Assembly (NCBI GenBank): GCA_903835075.1
Contig: CAILLM010000005.1
Location: 1 to 54,449 of the forward strand
DNA length: 54,449 nucleotides
Reading direction: 5' to 3'
Source of the DNA: Candidatus Staskawiczbacteria bacterium
GTDB taxonomy: Bacteria; Patescibacteriota; Minisyncoccia; Minisyncoccales; Staskawiczbacteraceae
The notes below the pieces were generated by a model that saw only the letters and a program-made list of their open reading frames with translations, was not told the origin of the DNA and made no database searches. The position numbers were made by a program, and so were the translations under genes. Below, one piece after another: positions 26,631-33,894 of the stretch; position 1 is the first letter of the stretch, and every line of letters begins with the position of its first letter.

Positions 26631-27248
26631 ATGATTTTACTTTTTGATTTAGACCACGTTTTGTTAGATATTGAACGCTTTAAAAAAGATAAAAGTGAAA
26701 TTTTTGGCTTAACCAAAGAAGAAAATGAAAGGCAGGGCTATGAGCTTTTTAAAAAACATGGCGTTGGATATAACCCATATAAGCACATAAAATTTTTAAA
26801 AGAATCTGGCCATATAAAAACCGACGAGGAAGAAAAATATATTACAGAAAAATTTCAAGAAATAGTAAAAAATACCGATGACTATTTATTTTCTGGAGCA
26901 GAAGACACTTTAGCCTATTTAAAAAACAAAGGTTACAAAATGATATTAATGACTTTTGGAGACCCCCAAATGCAACAACCAAAAGTTGATAATTCTCGAA
27001 TAAAAAAATATTTTGAAAAAATAATATACGAAGAAAAGGGGAAGGCTCAAAGTGATTTTCTTAAAAGTTTAACAGATTCAAAAGAAGAGGTGATGATTAT
27101 AGAAGATAGGGGAGAGCAGTCTGTGGCAATGCAAAAAGCCGTTGGCAACCACGCTAAAATATTCTTAGTTGAAGGGCCATTTTCAAGTGACACAGAACAC
27201 GGCGAAGAAATACATAAAAGCGTAAATGAGCTCAAAGACATTCTGTAA
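26631..27248 (+). CDS. HAD-superfamily hydrolase
   Basis: A 205-residue HAD phosphatase. Motif I is FDLDHVLLD with nucleophile Asp6 and Asp8. A helical cap follows (about 20-85). Motif II is LMTFGD near 103-108 (Thr), the conserved Lys lies in the RIKKYFEKI region, and motif III is IIEDRGEQ near 164-171. Motif I has His instead of the usual Gly/Thr after the second Asp. Substrate unknown. It ends the GNAT-yvcK operon; only 6 bases separate it from yvcK. Confidence 0.85.
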   Translation: MILLFDLDHVLLDIERFKKDKSEIFGLTKEENERQGYELFKKHGVGYNPYKHIKFLKESGHIKTDEEEKYITEKFQEIVKNTDDYLFSGAEDTLAYLKNKGYKMILMTFGDPQMQQPKVDNSRIKKYFEKIIYEEKGKAQSDFLKSLTDSKEEVMIIEDRGEQSVAMQKAVGNHAKIFLVEGPFSSDTEHGEEIHKSVNELKDIL

Positions 27249-27250
27249 AA

Positions 27251-27279
27251 TTGTTTTTTTAGGCTTTTTAGGTTAAAAT
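27251..27279 (+). promoter_or_regulatory. promoter of tRNA-Arg
   Basis: TTGTTT (27251-27256), 17 bases, TAAAAT (27274-27279), placing the start about 12 bases before the tRNA 5' end. Confidence 0.55.
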
Positions 27280-27296
27280 AACAATAAGTTAATTTT

Positions 27297-27369
27297 GCCC
27301 TCGTGGTGAAATCGGATATCACACTTGGCTTCGAACCAAGAATTCCGGGTTCGAGTCCTGGCGAGGGCA
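27297..27369 (+). tRNA. tRNA-Arg(TCG)
   Basis: A 73-nt cloverleaf with acceptor GCCCTCG/CGAGGGC, anticodon stem CTTGG/CCAAG with loop CTTCGAA (anticodon TCG), and T loop TTCGAGT. CCA is not encoded. A TTCGAC/CTCAG-type repeat starts 2 bases after the discriminator base. Confidence 0.93.
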
Positions 27370-27370
27370 C

Positions 27371-27393
27371 ACTTCGACAAGTTCAGTGCAAGC
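27371..27393 (+). repeat. TTCGAC/CTCAG repeat following tRNA-Arg
   Basis: ACTTCGACAAGTTCAGTGCA lies directly after the tRNA. A diverged copy lies at exactly the same distance after tRNA-Lys (27871-27893). Both lie between a tRNA and the next gene's leader and may serve as weak transcript ends or as insertion remnants. Confidence 0.6.
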
Positions 27394-27410
27394 CTAAATT
27401 TAAAAAATTT

Positions 27411-27791
27411 ATGAAAAAAATACTATCATCTCTGGCTATATTATTTTTATTATCAATAATCTTTGTGCCCACCTCAATTTATGCAGCAGACCAAGGATGG
27501 GTGACTTGTGGTAATGGAGACAACCCAACCCCCTGCACTTTGACTGATTTTCTAGATATGACTAAGAAAATTTTAGATTTTCTTGTAAACACGATAGCAG
27601 CACCACTAGCAGGAGTAGCAATTATAGTTGGGGGTATTCTTATGATGACTTCAGCTGGTAACCCAAATTTAATGGGCTTGGGAAAGAAAATTTTTTGGTC
27701 TGCAATTATAGGGCTAATATTAGCATTTGCTGCTAAGGCAATAATAAACTTTGTTCTAATTGCAATTGGTTGGCAAGGAGCCAAACTATAA
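27411..27791 (+). CDS. pilin-like protein of T4SS type (VirB2-like)
   Basis: A 126-residue secreted membrane protein. A signal peptide (residues 1-25, cleavage near YAA) is followed by a short outside segment with one Cys pair (CGNGDNPTPC) and two membrane helices (about 58-80 and 93-118). This is the layout of the T4SS_pilin family, frequent in Patescibacteria. I place the start at 27411; the open frame extends upstream only through the tRNA. The same signal/two-helix layout heads the three large proteins at 45-51 kb, so this may be the bare pilin of that system, encoded apart. Confidence 0.8.
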   Translation: MKKILSSLAILFLLSIIFVPTSIYAADQGWVTCGNGDNPTPCTLTDFLDMTKKILDFLVNTIAAPLAGVAIIVGGILMMTSAGNPNLMGLGKKIFWSAIIGLILAFAAKAIINFVLIAIGWQGAKL

Positions 27792-27796
27792 AACTA

Positions 27797-27869
27797 GCCC
27801 CTATAGCTCAGCTGGTAGAGCAGTTGCCTCTTAAGCAATTGGTCACAGGTTCGAATCCTGTTGGGGGCA
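27797..27869 (+). tRNA. tRNA-Lys(CTT)
   Basis: A 73-nt cloverleaf with acceptor GCCCCTA/TGGGGGC, a typical TAGCTCAGCTGGTAGAGCA D arm, anticodon stem GTTGC/GCAAT with loop CTCTTAA (anticodon CTT), and T loop TTCGAAT. CCA is not encoded. It starts 5 bases after the pilin-like gene. Confidence 0.93.
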
Positions 27870-27870
27870 C

Positions 27871-27893
27871 ACTTTGATAAGCTCAATGCAAAG
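27871..27893 (+). repeat. TTCGAC/CTCAG repeat following tRNA-Lys
   Basis: ACTTTGATAAGCTCAATGCA, a diverged copy of the element after tRNA-Arg, lies at the same distance from the tRNA 3' end. The -35 of the rpsO promoter starts 2 bases beyond it. Confidence 0.55.
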
Positions 27894-27894
27894 C

Positions 27895-27923
27895 TTTACA
27901 AAACACTAAAAATAGAGTAAAAT
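27895..27923 (+). promoter_or_regulatory. promoter of rpsO
   Basis: TTTACA (27895-27900), 17 bases, TAAAAT (27918-27923). It leaves a leader of about 40 bases before rpsO. Confidence 0.6.
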
Positions 27924-27970
27924 ATACCTATTAATTAACTTAGACGCCGGAAGCGTTTAAACAAAGAAAA

Positions 27971-28240
27971 ATGGCATTAAACACCAAAGAAAAATCAAAA
28001 ATAATAAAAGACGTAGCAGTAAATGAAAAAGACACTGGGTCTTCAGAGGTTCAAATTGGCTTATTATCAAAAGCAATAGATAAGCTTGTTTTGCATTTAA
28101 AAAAACACCCACAAGATGTTCACTCCAAAAAAGGCTTGTTAACAATGGTTATTAAAAGAAAAAAATTACTAGCTTATTTAAAAAAGACTTCAGAAAAAAG
28201 ATACGCAGTTATAATCAAAAAAATAGGACTTAAAAAATAG
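27971..28240 (+). CDS. rpsO: 30S ribosomal protein S15
   Basis: An 89-residue primary 16S rRNA-binding protein of the small-subunit platform, full length. Conserved features are the DTGSSEVQIGLLS turn (residues 18-30), the HLKKHPQDVHSKKGL loop (about 37-51) that contacts rRNA, and the basic C-terminal helix ending YAVIIKKIGLKK. It is first in the order rpsO, NYN gene, pnp; rpsO-pnp linkage is ancient and usually directly adjacent. Confidence 0.97.
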   Translation: MALNTKEKSKIIKDVAVNEKDTGSSEVQIGLLSKAIDKLVLHLKKHPQDVHSKKGLLTMVIKRKKLLAYLKKTSEKRYAVIIKKIGLKK

Positions 28241-28241
28241 A

Positions 28242-28745
28242 ATGCAGCCAAAACCAAAAGAGCAGAGGGTAGAAGTGCTAATAGATGTTCAAAACTTATA
28301 TTATTCAGCAAAAAATCTTTACCACTCAAAAGTTAATTTTCAGGAAGTTTTAAAACAAGCAGTAGCGGGCAGAAAGTTTATTAGAGCTTTTGGTTATGTT
28401 GTGCGCACAAAAACTGGCGAAGAAGCGCCATTTTTTGATGCTTTGAGTAAAATTGGAATTGAAACAAGAGTAAAAGATTTGCAGGAATTTTATGGCGGAG
28501 CTAAGAAAGCTGACTGGGATGTTGGAATTGTTATTGATGCAATTAGAACAGCTCCCGGGATTGACGTAGTAGTTTTAGTTTCTGGTGATGGTGACTTTAT
28601 TGCATTAGTAGAATATTTAAAAAATATGGGAAAGAGGGTAGAGGTGGCGGCTTTCGGCAGATCCACTTCTGGCAAACTAAAAGAATCCGCCGATGAATTT
28701 ATTGATTTAGACACTGGCGTTGAAAAATTCTTACTAAAGAAATAA
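28242..28745 (+). CDS. NYN-domain (LabA/DUF88-like) putative ribonuclease
   Basis: A 167-residue single-domain NYN protein with PIN-like nuclease fold. The conserved acidic residues are in VLIDVQNLYYS (Asp13), KADWDVGIVIDAI (about 89-101) and LVSGDGDFIAL (about 111-121). The last motif, SGDGDF, is diagnostic. NYN domains are proposed to process RNA; this one is uncharacterised. It starts 1 base after the rpsO stop and sits between rpsO and pnp, a place that suggests a role in RNA turnover alongside polynucleotide phosphorylase. Confidence 0.88.
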   Translation: MQPKPKEQRVEVLIDVQNLYYSAKNLYHSKVNFQEVLKQAVAGRKFIRAFGYVVRTKTGEEAPFFDALSKIGIETRVKDLQEFYGGAKKADWDVGIVIDAIRTAPGIDVVVLVSGDGDFIALVEYLKNMGKRVEVAAFGRSTSGKLKESADEFIDLDTGVEKFLLKK

Positions 28746-28789
28746 TGAAAATAAAATAAATAGCAGGGGGAAGGAAGGTGTGTGCGGCT

Positions 28790-28824
28790 ATATGAAAGTG
28801 TTGAAATTCAACTTTTTCACATAT
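28790..28824 (+). promoter_or_regulatory. stem-loop in the pnp leader
   Basis: An imperfect hairpin between ATATGAAAGTGTTGAA and TTCAACTTTTTCACATAT lies in the 110-base gap upstream of pnp. In Escherichia coli a leader hairpin cut by RNase III mediates pnp autoregulation; a similar role here is only inference. Confidence 0.45.
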
Positions 28825-28855
28825 TCGTACAACTCATCTTCCACTGCAAAATTAA

Positions 28856-31018
28856 ATGGCAGTAAAAGATACGTTTGAGATTCAAGTGGGCGAGCAAAAG
28901 CCCATTATAATTAAAACTACAAATTGGACCGAGCAAGCATCGGGCAGTTGTTTAATTTCTCAAGGAGAAACAGAAGTTTTGGTAACCGCAACTTTGTCAC
29001 CTCACACAAGAGAAGGAATGGATTATTTCCCATTAACAGTTGAATATGAGGAAAGGTTTTATGCAGCAGGAAAAATTTTAGGTTCACGTTTTATGAAAAG
29101 AGAGGGCAGGGCAAGCGATGAAGCAACATTAAATGCCAGAATGATTGATCGCGCAATTAGGCCTTTATTCCCAACAGACTTTATGAAAGAAGTTCAGGTT
29201 ATTGCAACCTGCTTGTCTTGGGATGGTGAAAACGATCCAGATATTTTGGGAATGATTGGATCCTCATTTGCTTTAGCTGTTTCTGAAATTCCTTGGAACG
29301 GACCCCTGGGAGCTATAAGAGTTAGCCGAGTTGCAGGCAAATTTGTTTTTAACCCAACCTACGAACAGAAAAAAGAAAGCGACATGGATTTAACTTTGTC
29401 AGCTATTTGGCAACCTGCCCTGAGCGGAGTCGAAGGGGGTGATGACATTTTAGTTAACATGATTGAAATGGGAGCTAAAGAAGTTTTGGAAAAAGATGTT
29501 TTAGAAGCTTATGAAGCGGCCAAAAAAGAATTAAAGAAAATTATTGACCTGCAAATTTCAGCTGTTAAAAAAATTGGGAAAACAAAAGATGAATTTTTGC
29601 CAGCAGTTGAATTAGACATTGCAAACGAAATAAAGGAATGGCTAGGAAATAAATTGGTTGATGCAATCACAAATGCGCCAAAAGGTGAAAAAAATCTTGG
29701 GGCTGCTGAAGATTTAAAAAAAGAATTAGTAAAATATTTGGCAGAAAAGCATCCGGGGGAGGGGAAGGAAAAACAAGTATTGGCTTTTTTTGAAAAAGAA
29801 ATTGAAAGAATAATTATCAAAAATATAATTGAAAAAGATTACCGCCCAGACGGCAGAAATTCTTTAGAAATACGACCACTGTCTTGCGAGGTTAAAGTTT
29901 TGCCAAGAGCCCATGGAAGCGCAGTATTTTTTAGGGGCTTAACAAGGGTGCTTTCTGTTTTAACTTTAGGCGGACCTGGTGATTCACAAATCTTAGAAAG
30001 CATGGAAACTACCGGAAAGAAAAGGTTTATGCACCACTATAATTTTCCTCCATTTTCTTCAGGAGAAACAGCTCCAATGCGTGGGCCAAAAAGAAGAGAA
30101 ATTGGACATGGCTCTTTAGCAGAAAAAGCATTGTTACCAGTTTTGCCAGACATAGAAACTTTTCCATACACAATTAGAATTGTTTCTGAGTGTGTTTCTT
30201 CGAATGGGTCAACTTCAATGGCTTCAACTTGTGCAGCTTGCATTGCTTTAATGGATGCAGGCGTACCAATTAAAGAACCTGTGGCTGGAATTTCTGTTGG
30301 GTTGGCCAAAGATGAAGAAACAGGAAAATATAAAGTGCTAACAGACATACAAGGACCAGAAGATCATTATGGTGATATGGATTTTAAAGTGGCTGGAACA
30401 AAAAATGGAATTACCGCAATTCAAATGGATATTAAAATAGATGGTATTAACAAAAACATAATGGAAGAGGCCTTAGCTCGCGCAAAAGATGCAAGATTTA
30501 AAATACTTGATATAATAAAAGAACAAATAGCAGAACCAAGAAAAGAATTGTCTCCTTATGCTCCAAAGATATTTACTCTTAAAATTAATCCTGCCAAAAT
30601 TGGTGAGGTTATTGGGCCAAAGGGAAGTGTAATAAATAAAATAATTGAAGAATGTGGAGTGGCAATTGATATCGATGATTCTGGCTTAGTGTTCATTACA
30701 GGAACCGATGCCGAAGGGGTTGAAAAAGCTGCCACATGGGTTAAGGGGATTGTGCGCGAAGTGGAAGTTGGCGAAGTGTTTCAAGGTAAGGTTGTAAAAA
30801 TTATGGACTTTGGTGCATTTGTTGAAATTTTGCCAGGAACCGATGGCATGGTGCATATTTCAAAATTTGTAAAAGAGAGGATACAAAGCGTATCTGAAGT
30901 TGCAAAAGAAGGGGACACTATTCCTGTTAAGGTTATGTCTGTCGACGAACTAGGCAGAATAAATCTTTCAGCAATTGATGCAGGCTTTAAGCCCGCGCTA
31001 AAAAATTCTAAACAATAA
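28856..31018 (+). CDS. pnp: polynucleotide phosphorylase
   Basis: Phosphorolytic 3'-5' exoribonuclease of 720 residues, trimeric. Two RNase PH domains (about 10-215 and 325-545), a helical linker, a KH domain (about 560-620; IGEVIGPKGSVINKI) and an S1 domain (about 630-705; GKVVKIMDFGAFVEI). Second-domain motifs include SSNGSTSMASTCA and DIQGPEDHYGDMDFKVAGT. An unusual segment, residues about 184-198 with PALSGVEGG, replaces the normal short turn in the first RNase PH domain. It is encoded by a palindromic element (29418-29437) identical in reverse to one in ksgA. Confidence 0.96.
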   Translation: MAVKDTFEIQVGEQKPIIIKTTNWTEQASGSCLISQGETEVLVTATLSPHTREGMDYFPLTVEYEERFYAAGKILGSRFMKREGRASDEATLNARMIDRAIRPLFPTDFMKEVQVIATCLSWDGENDPDILGMIGSSFALAVSEIPWNGPLGAIRVSRVAGKFVFNPTYEQKKESDMDLTLSAIWQPALSGVEGGDDILVNMIEMGAKEVLEKDVLEAYEAAKKELKKIIDLQISAVKKIGKTKDEFLPAVELDIANEIKEWLGNKLVDAITNAPKGEKNLGAAEDLKKELVKYLAEKHPGEGKEKQVLAFFEKEIERIIIKNIIEKDYRPDGRNSLEIRPLSCEVKVLPRAHGSAVFFRGLTRVLSVLTLGGPGDSQILESMETTGKKRFMHHYNFPPFSSGETAPMRGPKRREIGHGSLAEKALLPVLPDIETFPYTIRIVSECVSSNGSTSMASTCAACIALMDAGVPIKEPVAGISVGLAKDEETGKYKVLTDIQGPEDHYGDMDFKVAGTKNGITAIQMDIKIDGINKNIMEEALARAKDARFKILDIIKEQIAEPRKELSPYAPKIFTLKINPAKIGEVIGPKGSVINKIIEECGVAIDIDDSGLVFITGTDAEGVEKAATWVKGIVREVEVGEVFQGKVVKIMDFGAFVEILPGTDGMVHISKFVKERIQSVSEVAKEGDTIPVKVMSVDELGRINLSAIDAGFKPALKNSKQ

Positions 31019-31035
31019 ATAATTTATCTTTTCAT

Positions 31036-31062
31036 AAAAAGTCCTGCTCAAGCGGGACTTTT
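31036..31062 (+). terminator. terminator of the rpsO-pnp unit
   Basis: AAAAAGTCC / GGACTTTTTT arms with a GC-rich upper stem are followed by a T-run. Confidence 0.85.
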
Positions 31063-31139
31063 TTGTTTATGACCACTCACGCGCCTCTCCACTTTTAAAT
31101 TTACTAAATAGGGTTTAAAATAAAGTATACAAAAAAATT

Positions 31140-32165
31140 ATGCCAACACAAGCAGAAGAAACACAAGCAAAAGAGTTTTTAAAAAGGGCCGAGATACGAA
31201 CAATGAAAAAGGACTTAATGGCCCTAAGGGAAACTGATGCTTTGAAAGAAAGAGACAAAATTATTAAATTAAAAACTTTAGAAGAACAATTAACTGAAAA
31301 GCAAAAATCTGACGAGTTGGCAAGCGCCAAAACCATTGCTGAAAAAATTGGCAGGAATGAAGTTCTCACAAAAAATGAGGGTCAAGAAAAAATAGCTGAG
31401 AAAGATTTAAAAAACTATGCAACAGAAGAAGAAAAACAACAAATATTTTTGTTGGAATCTCAACGTCTTGGGTTTGAACAACAAATTGATGACATTGATA
31501 AAACAAAAGATCCTGCTTTAAAATTAGATAAAAATAGATTATTATTGCAAAAGCGCGAACAGCAAGAAAAATTAAATGTAATTTTAGCTGAAGAAAAAAA
31601 GTTTGAAGATGAGCAGAAGTTTATTGTTGAAAAAGAAAAAGCTACCACCATTGATACAGAAAGAAAAAGCTTAGAGCAATCGCGCTGGGACTTAGAAGAA
31701 AAAATTAAAGACGTGGAAAAAAGAAGGTGGGCAGTGGAAACTGAGATAAAAAATAATGACGACAAGGTGGCAGTCATAGACAAATCTTCCGAACAATTTG
31801 TTATTGATAAGAATAGGCTACGTGATAAGATTTTGGGGGCTGATAAATCATTAAGAGATATTTATTCTGTGATAATGGCAAGAGAAGAAGAAAAAAGAAA
31901 GGGGCTGGCAGCTGAACAAATAGCTAAAAGAGAAGCTTTGGAAAAAATACGTGCAAATGAGAATGAAAAAGCTCAAAGACAACAATGGCACGGCTCAGCG
32001 ACAACAACACCAAAAATACCACTTGCAATTCCCGTACCTGTACCCACAAGGAAAAAAATAGCAAAATCTTTTGAGAATGAAGAAGAAGCAAGAAAAAAGT
32101 TTTTGAAAGATGTAGAACAAGGCGTTGCAACTGGTAGCCAGCAACAACAAAGCAATATTAAATAA
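31140..32165 (+). CDS. long coiled-coil protein, uncharacterised
   Basis: A 341-residue protein that is almost entirely charged coiled coil (residues about 8-275), rich in Lys, Glu and Gln. It has no signal peptide and no membrane segment. A Pro-rich linker (KIPLAIPVPVPTRKK, about 293-307) leads to a final charged helix and a QQQQ-containing tail. I know of no characterised member. A TATACA-type -10 lies about 15 bases before the ATG, giving a very short leader. The DksA-like gene follows after 11 bases and probably shares the transcript. Confidence 0.75.
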   Translation: MPTQAEETQAKEFLKRAEIRTMKKDLMALRETDALKERDKIIKLKTLEEQLTEKQKSDELASAKTIAEKIGRNEVLTKNEGQEKIAEKDLKNYATEEEKQQIFLLESQRLGFEQQIDDIDKTKDPALKLDKNRLLLQKREQQEKLNVILAEEKKFEDEQKFIVEKEKATTIDTERKSLEQSRWDLEEKIKDVEKRRWAVETEIKNNDDKVAVIDKSSEQFVIDKNRLRDKILGADKSLRDIYSVIMAREEEKRKGLAAEQIAKREALEKIRANENEKAQRQQWHGSATTTPKIPLAIPVPVPTRKKIAKSFENEEEARKKFLKDVEQGVATGSQQQQSNIK

Positions 32166-32176
32166 TAAAAAATTCA

Positions 32177-32536
32177 ATGGAAAAAGAACTACTAGAAAAA
32201 TTAAAAAATATTTTGGAAGAGCAAAAAAAATCTTTGCAAACTGAATTAGAAAGTTTTGCTATAAAAGATCCAAATTTAAAACACAACTGGGACGCAAGGT
32301 TCCCAAATAGGGAAGATGGTGACAAAGAGGAAGAAGCTGATGAAGTTCAAGAATATAATAACAAATTATCTTTAGAATATAGTTTGGAATCAAAATTAAA
32401 AGATGTGAACAACGCGTTAGATAAAATTGCCGAAGGAACTTATGGATTTTGTGAAGGTTGCGGTAAAAAAATAGACGATGAAAGATTATTAGCTTGCCCA
32501 GAAGCAAAAACTTGTTTGAAATGCAATGAAAGATAA
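32177..32536 (+). CDS. TraR/DksA-family zinc-finger protein
   Basis: A 119-residue protein with an N-terminal coiled coil (about 3-35) and a C-terminal C4 zinc finger: Cys92-x2-Cys95 and Cys113-x2-Cys116, plus an extra Cys107. The motif GTYGFCEGCGKKI is typical of the family. DksA/TraR proteins enter the secondary channel of RNA polymerase; smaller relatives are often of unknown role. The coiled coil is shorter than in DksA. A strong terminator follows 17 bases after the stop. Confidence 0.87.
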   Translation: MEKELLEKLKNILEEQKKSLQTELESFAIKDPNLKHNWDARFPNREDGDKEEEADEVQEYNNKLSLEYSLESKLKDVNNALDKIAEGTYGFCEGCGKKIDDERLLACPEAKTCLKCNER

Positions 32537-32553
32537 AATTGTTTTCTAACAAA

Positions 32554-32582
32554 AAAAGCCTCAACGTAATGTTGAGGCTTTT
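32554..32582. terminator. bidirectional terminator between convergent genes
   Basis: AAAAGCCTCAAC / GTTGAGGCTTTT arms with a 5-base loop. It serves both the DksA-like gene (plus) and the M23 peptidase gene (minus). Confidence 0.9.
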
Positions 32583-32589
32583 GTATTTA

Positions 32590-33750
32590 TTAATAATTTA
32601 TTTTTGTTCCAACTCTATACCTTGATAGGGGATTTGTAGCTCCAACAACCTGGAAGTGAACGTGACATCCCGTTGCATGACCAGTTCTACCCATTAAACC
32701 TATTTGTTGGCCAACGCTAACTTTATCTCCTGGTTGTACTCCAACAAATTCAAAGTGACCATAATAAGTAACTGTGCCATTTGGATGCAAAATAGTAACA
32801 TAGTTTCCCATACCCAAATTCCATGAATTGTTAAATACTGCTCTTTGTACTGTACCAGAAGCTGCTGCATAAACTGGTGTTCCACATTTATTAGCCAAAT
32901 CAATAGCATTAAAATAATGCAAACCTTGGGTAATTATTCCTTGCGCTGGAATAATAAAATAATTATTAGGTAAAGGAGTTTGTTTTTTTGTTGTTGGATT
33001 GGTGATGGGGTTGGTGATTGGGTTTTTGGCAGGGGCTGCAACTTTTGGCATTACTCCACCTGGTATTATTAAAATATCTCCAACATAAATATCGTCTTGG
33101 TTGGCCAAATCATTAAAAGAAATTATGTCTTCTGCATTTGCATTATATTTAGAAGCAATAGCTGCCATTGTGTCTCCAGACTGCACAACATGTAAAACCC
33201 CATCTACTGGTAAAATAGTTAAACTTTCACCAACTTTAATTTTTGAAGAAGTAGATAAATCATTTGCCCAAAGTATAGTATTAACAGAAATGTTGTAGGA
33301 ATCTGCAATAGATTGAAATGTATCGCCAGGTTGTACGGTGTAGTCAGTAACGTCTTTATTGTTTTGATTGCTTGCACCAAATACATCTCCCAAAACTTTT
33401 CCCGAAACTACACAGGGCGTCGACATTGCACAAAGTGTATTATCTTGCATTATTTTTAAATCTGGTGTTTCTAACGGGCCAGCATCTGACTGGCTAGAAA
33501 ATAAACTACTGGCATCTAGAGCTCCTACTTTACTAAAAAAAGAATTTAAAGACACTGTGCGTTCTTGACCAAAAACATTAGAACCGTCACAAGACAAATA
33601 TATTCCGCCAAACAACACAACTGAAATCACGCCGAAAAAAAATAAAGGATTTTTAAATAATCCCCCAAAATCAGCCCTCTTGTTGCTATGCTTTGCAGAG
33701 AGCCAAACCCTTTTTATCTTTATTAAAATTGTGTTAATTATCTTTAACAA
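32590..33750 (-). CDS. LysM and M23 peptidase-domain protein
   Basis: A 386-residue envelope protein. One N-terminal membrane segment (about 33-52) is followed by two LysM peptidoglycan-binding domains (about 140-184 and 187-233), a Thr/Asn/Pro linker (about 240-260), and an M23 (LytM-type) domain (about 270-375). The second zinc motif HVHF is intact and YYGHFEFVGVQPGDKV is typical. The first motif is HYFNAID rather than HxxxD: His is two positions off the canonical spacing, so metal binding may be altered, or the protein may act as an EnvC-like non-enzymatic factor. Likely role: septal or surface peptidoglycan remodelling. Confidence 0.88.
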   Translation of the reverse strand: MLKIINTILIKIKRVWLSAKHSNKRADFGGLFKNPLFFFGVISVVLFGGIYLSCDGSNVFGQERTVSLNSFFSKVGALDASSLFSSQSDAGPLETPDLKIMQDNTLCAMSTPCVVSGKVLGDVFGASNQNNKDVTDYTVQPGDTFQSIADSYNISVNTILWANDLSTSSKIKVGESLTILPVDGVLHVVQSGDTMAAIASKYNANAEDIISFNDLANQDDIYVGDILIIPGGVMPKVAAPAKNPITNPITNPTTKKQTPLPNNYFIIPAQGIITQGLHYFNAIDLANKCGTPVYAAASGTVQRAVFNNSWNLGMGNYVTILHPNGTVTYYGHFEFVGVQPGDKVSVGQQIGLMGRTGHATGCHVHFQVVGATNPLSRYRVGTKINY

Positions 33751-33812
33751 CTTAATTCAAACTTACCATATTCAAGGCATTAGGTCAACCAGTTATGCAC
33801 AGTTATTTTTTT

Positions 33813-33835
33813 GCTTGTGCTGAGTTTATCGAAGT
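33813..33835 (-). repeat. TTCGAC/CTCAG repeat at the 3' side of the beta-propeller gene
   Basis: On the plus strand CTTGTGCTGAGTTTATCGAA, continued by GTATAAAAAAATGG. The same extended sequence, with two changes, lies at 40497-40531 at the 3' side of the SPFH gene. Confidence 0.65.
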
Positions 33836-33846
33836 ATAAAAAAATG

Positions 33847-33882
33847 GCGCTCGCACAGTTTCCGAAGAAACCGTTTGAGCGC
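33847..33882 (-). terminator. terminator of the beta-propeller gene
   Basis: On the minus strand GCGCTC / GAGCGC outer arms and GTTTC-TTCG-GAAAC inner hairpin with a UUCG tetraloop, then CA and seven T. Confidence 0.8.
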
Positions 33883-33894
33883 ATAATCATAAAA

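Noticed and set aside
27303-27410. Upstream extension of the pilin-like gene
   Set aside because: It would start inside tRNA-Arg. The ATG at 27411 gives a clean signal peptide.
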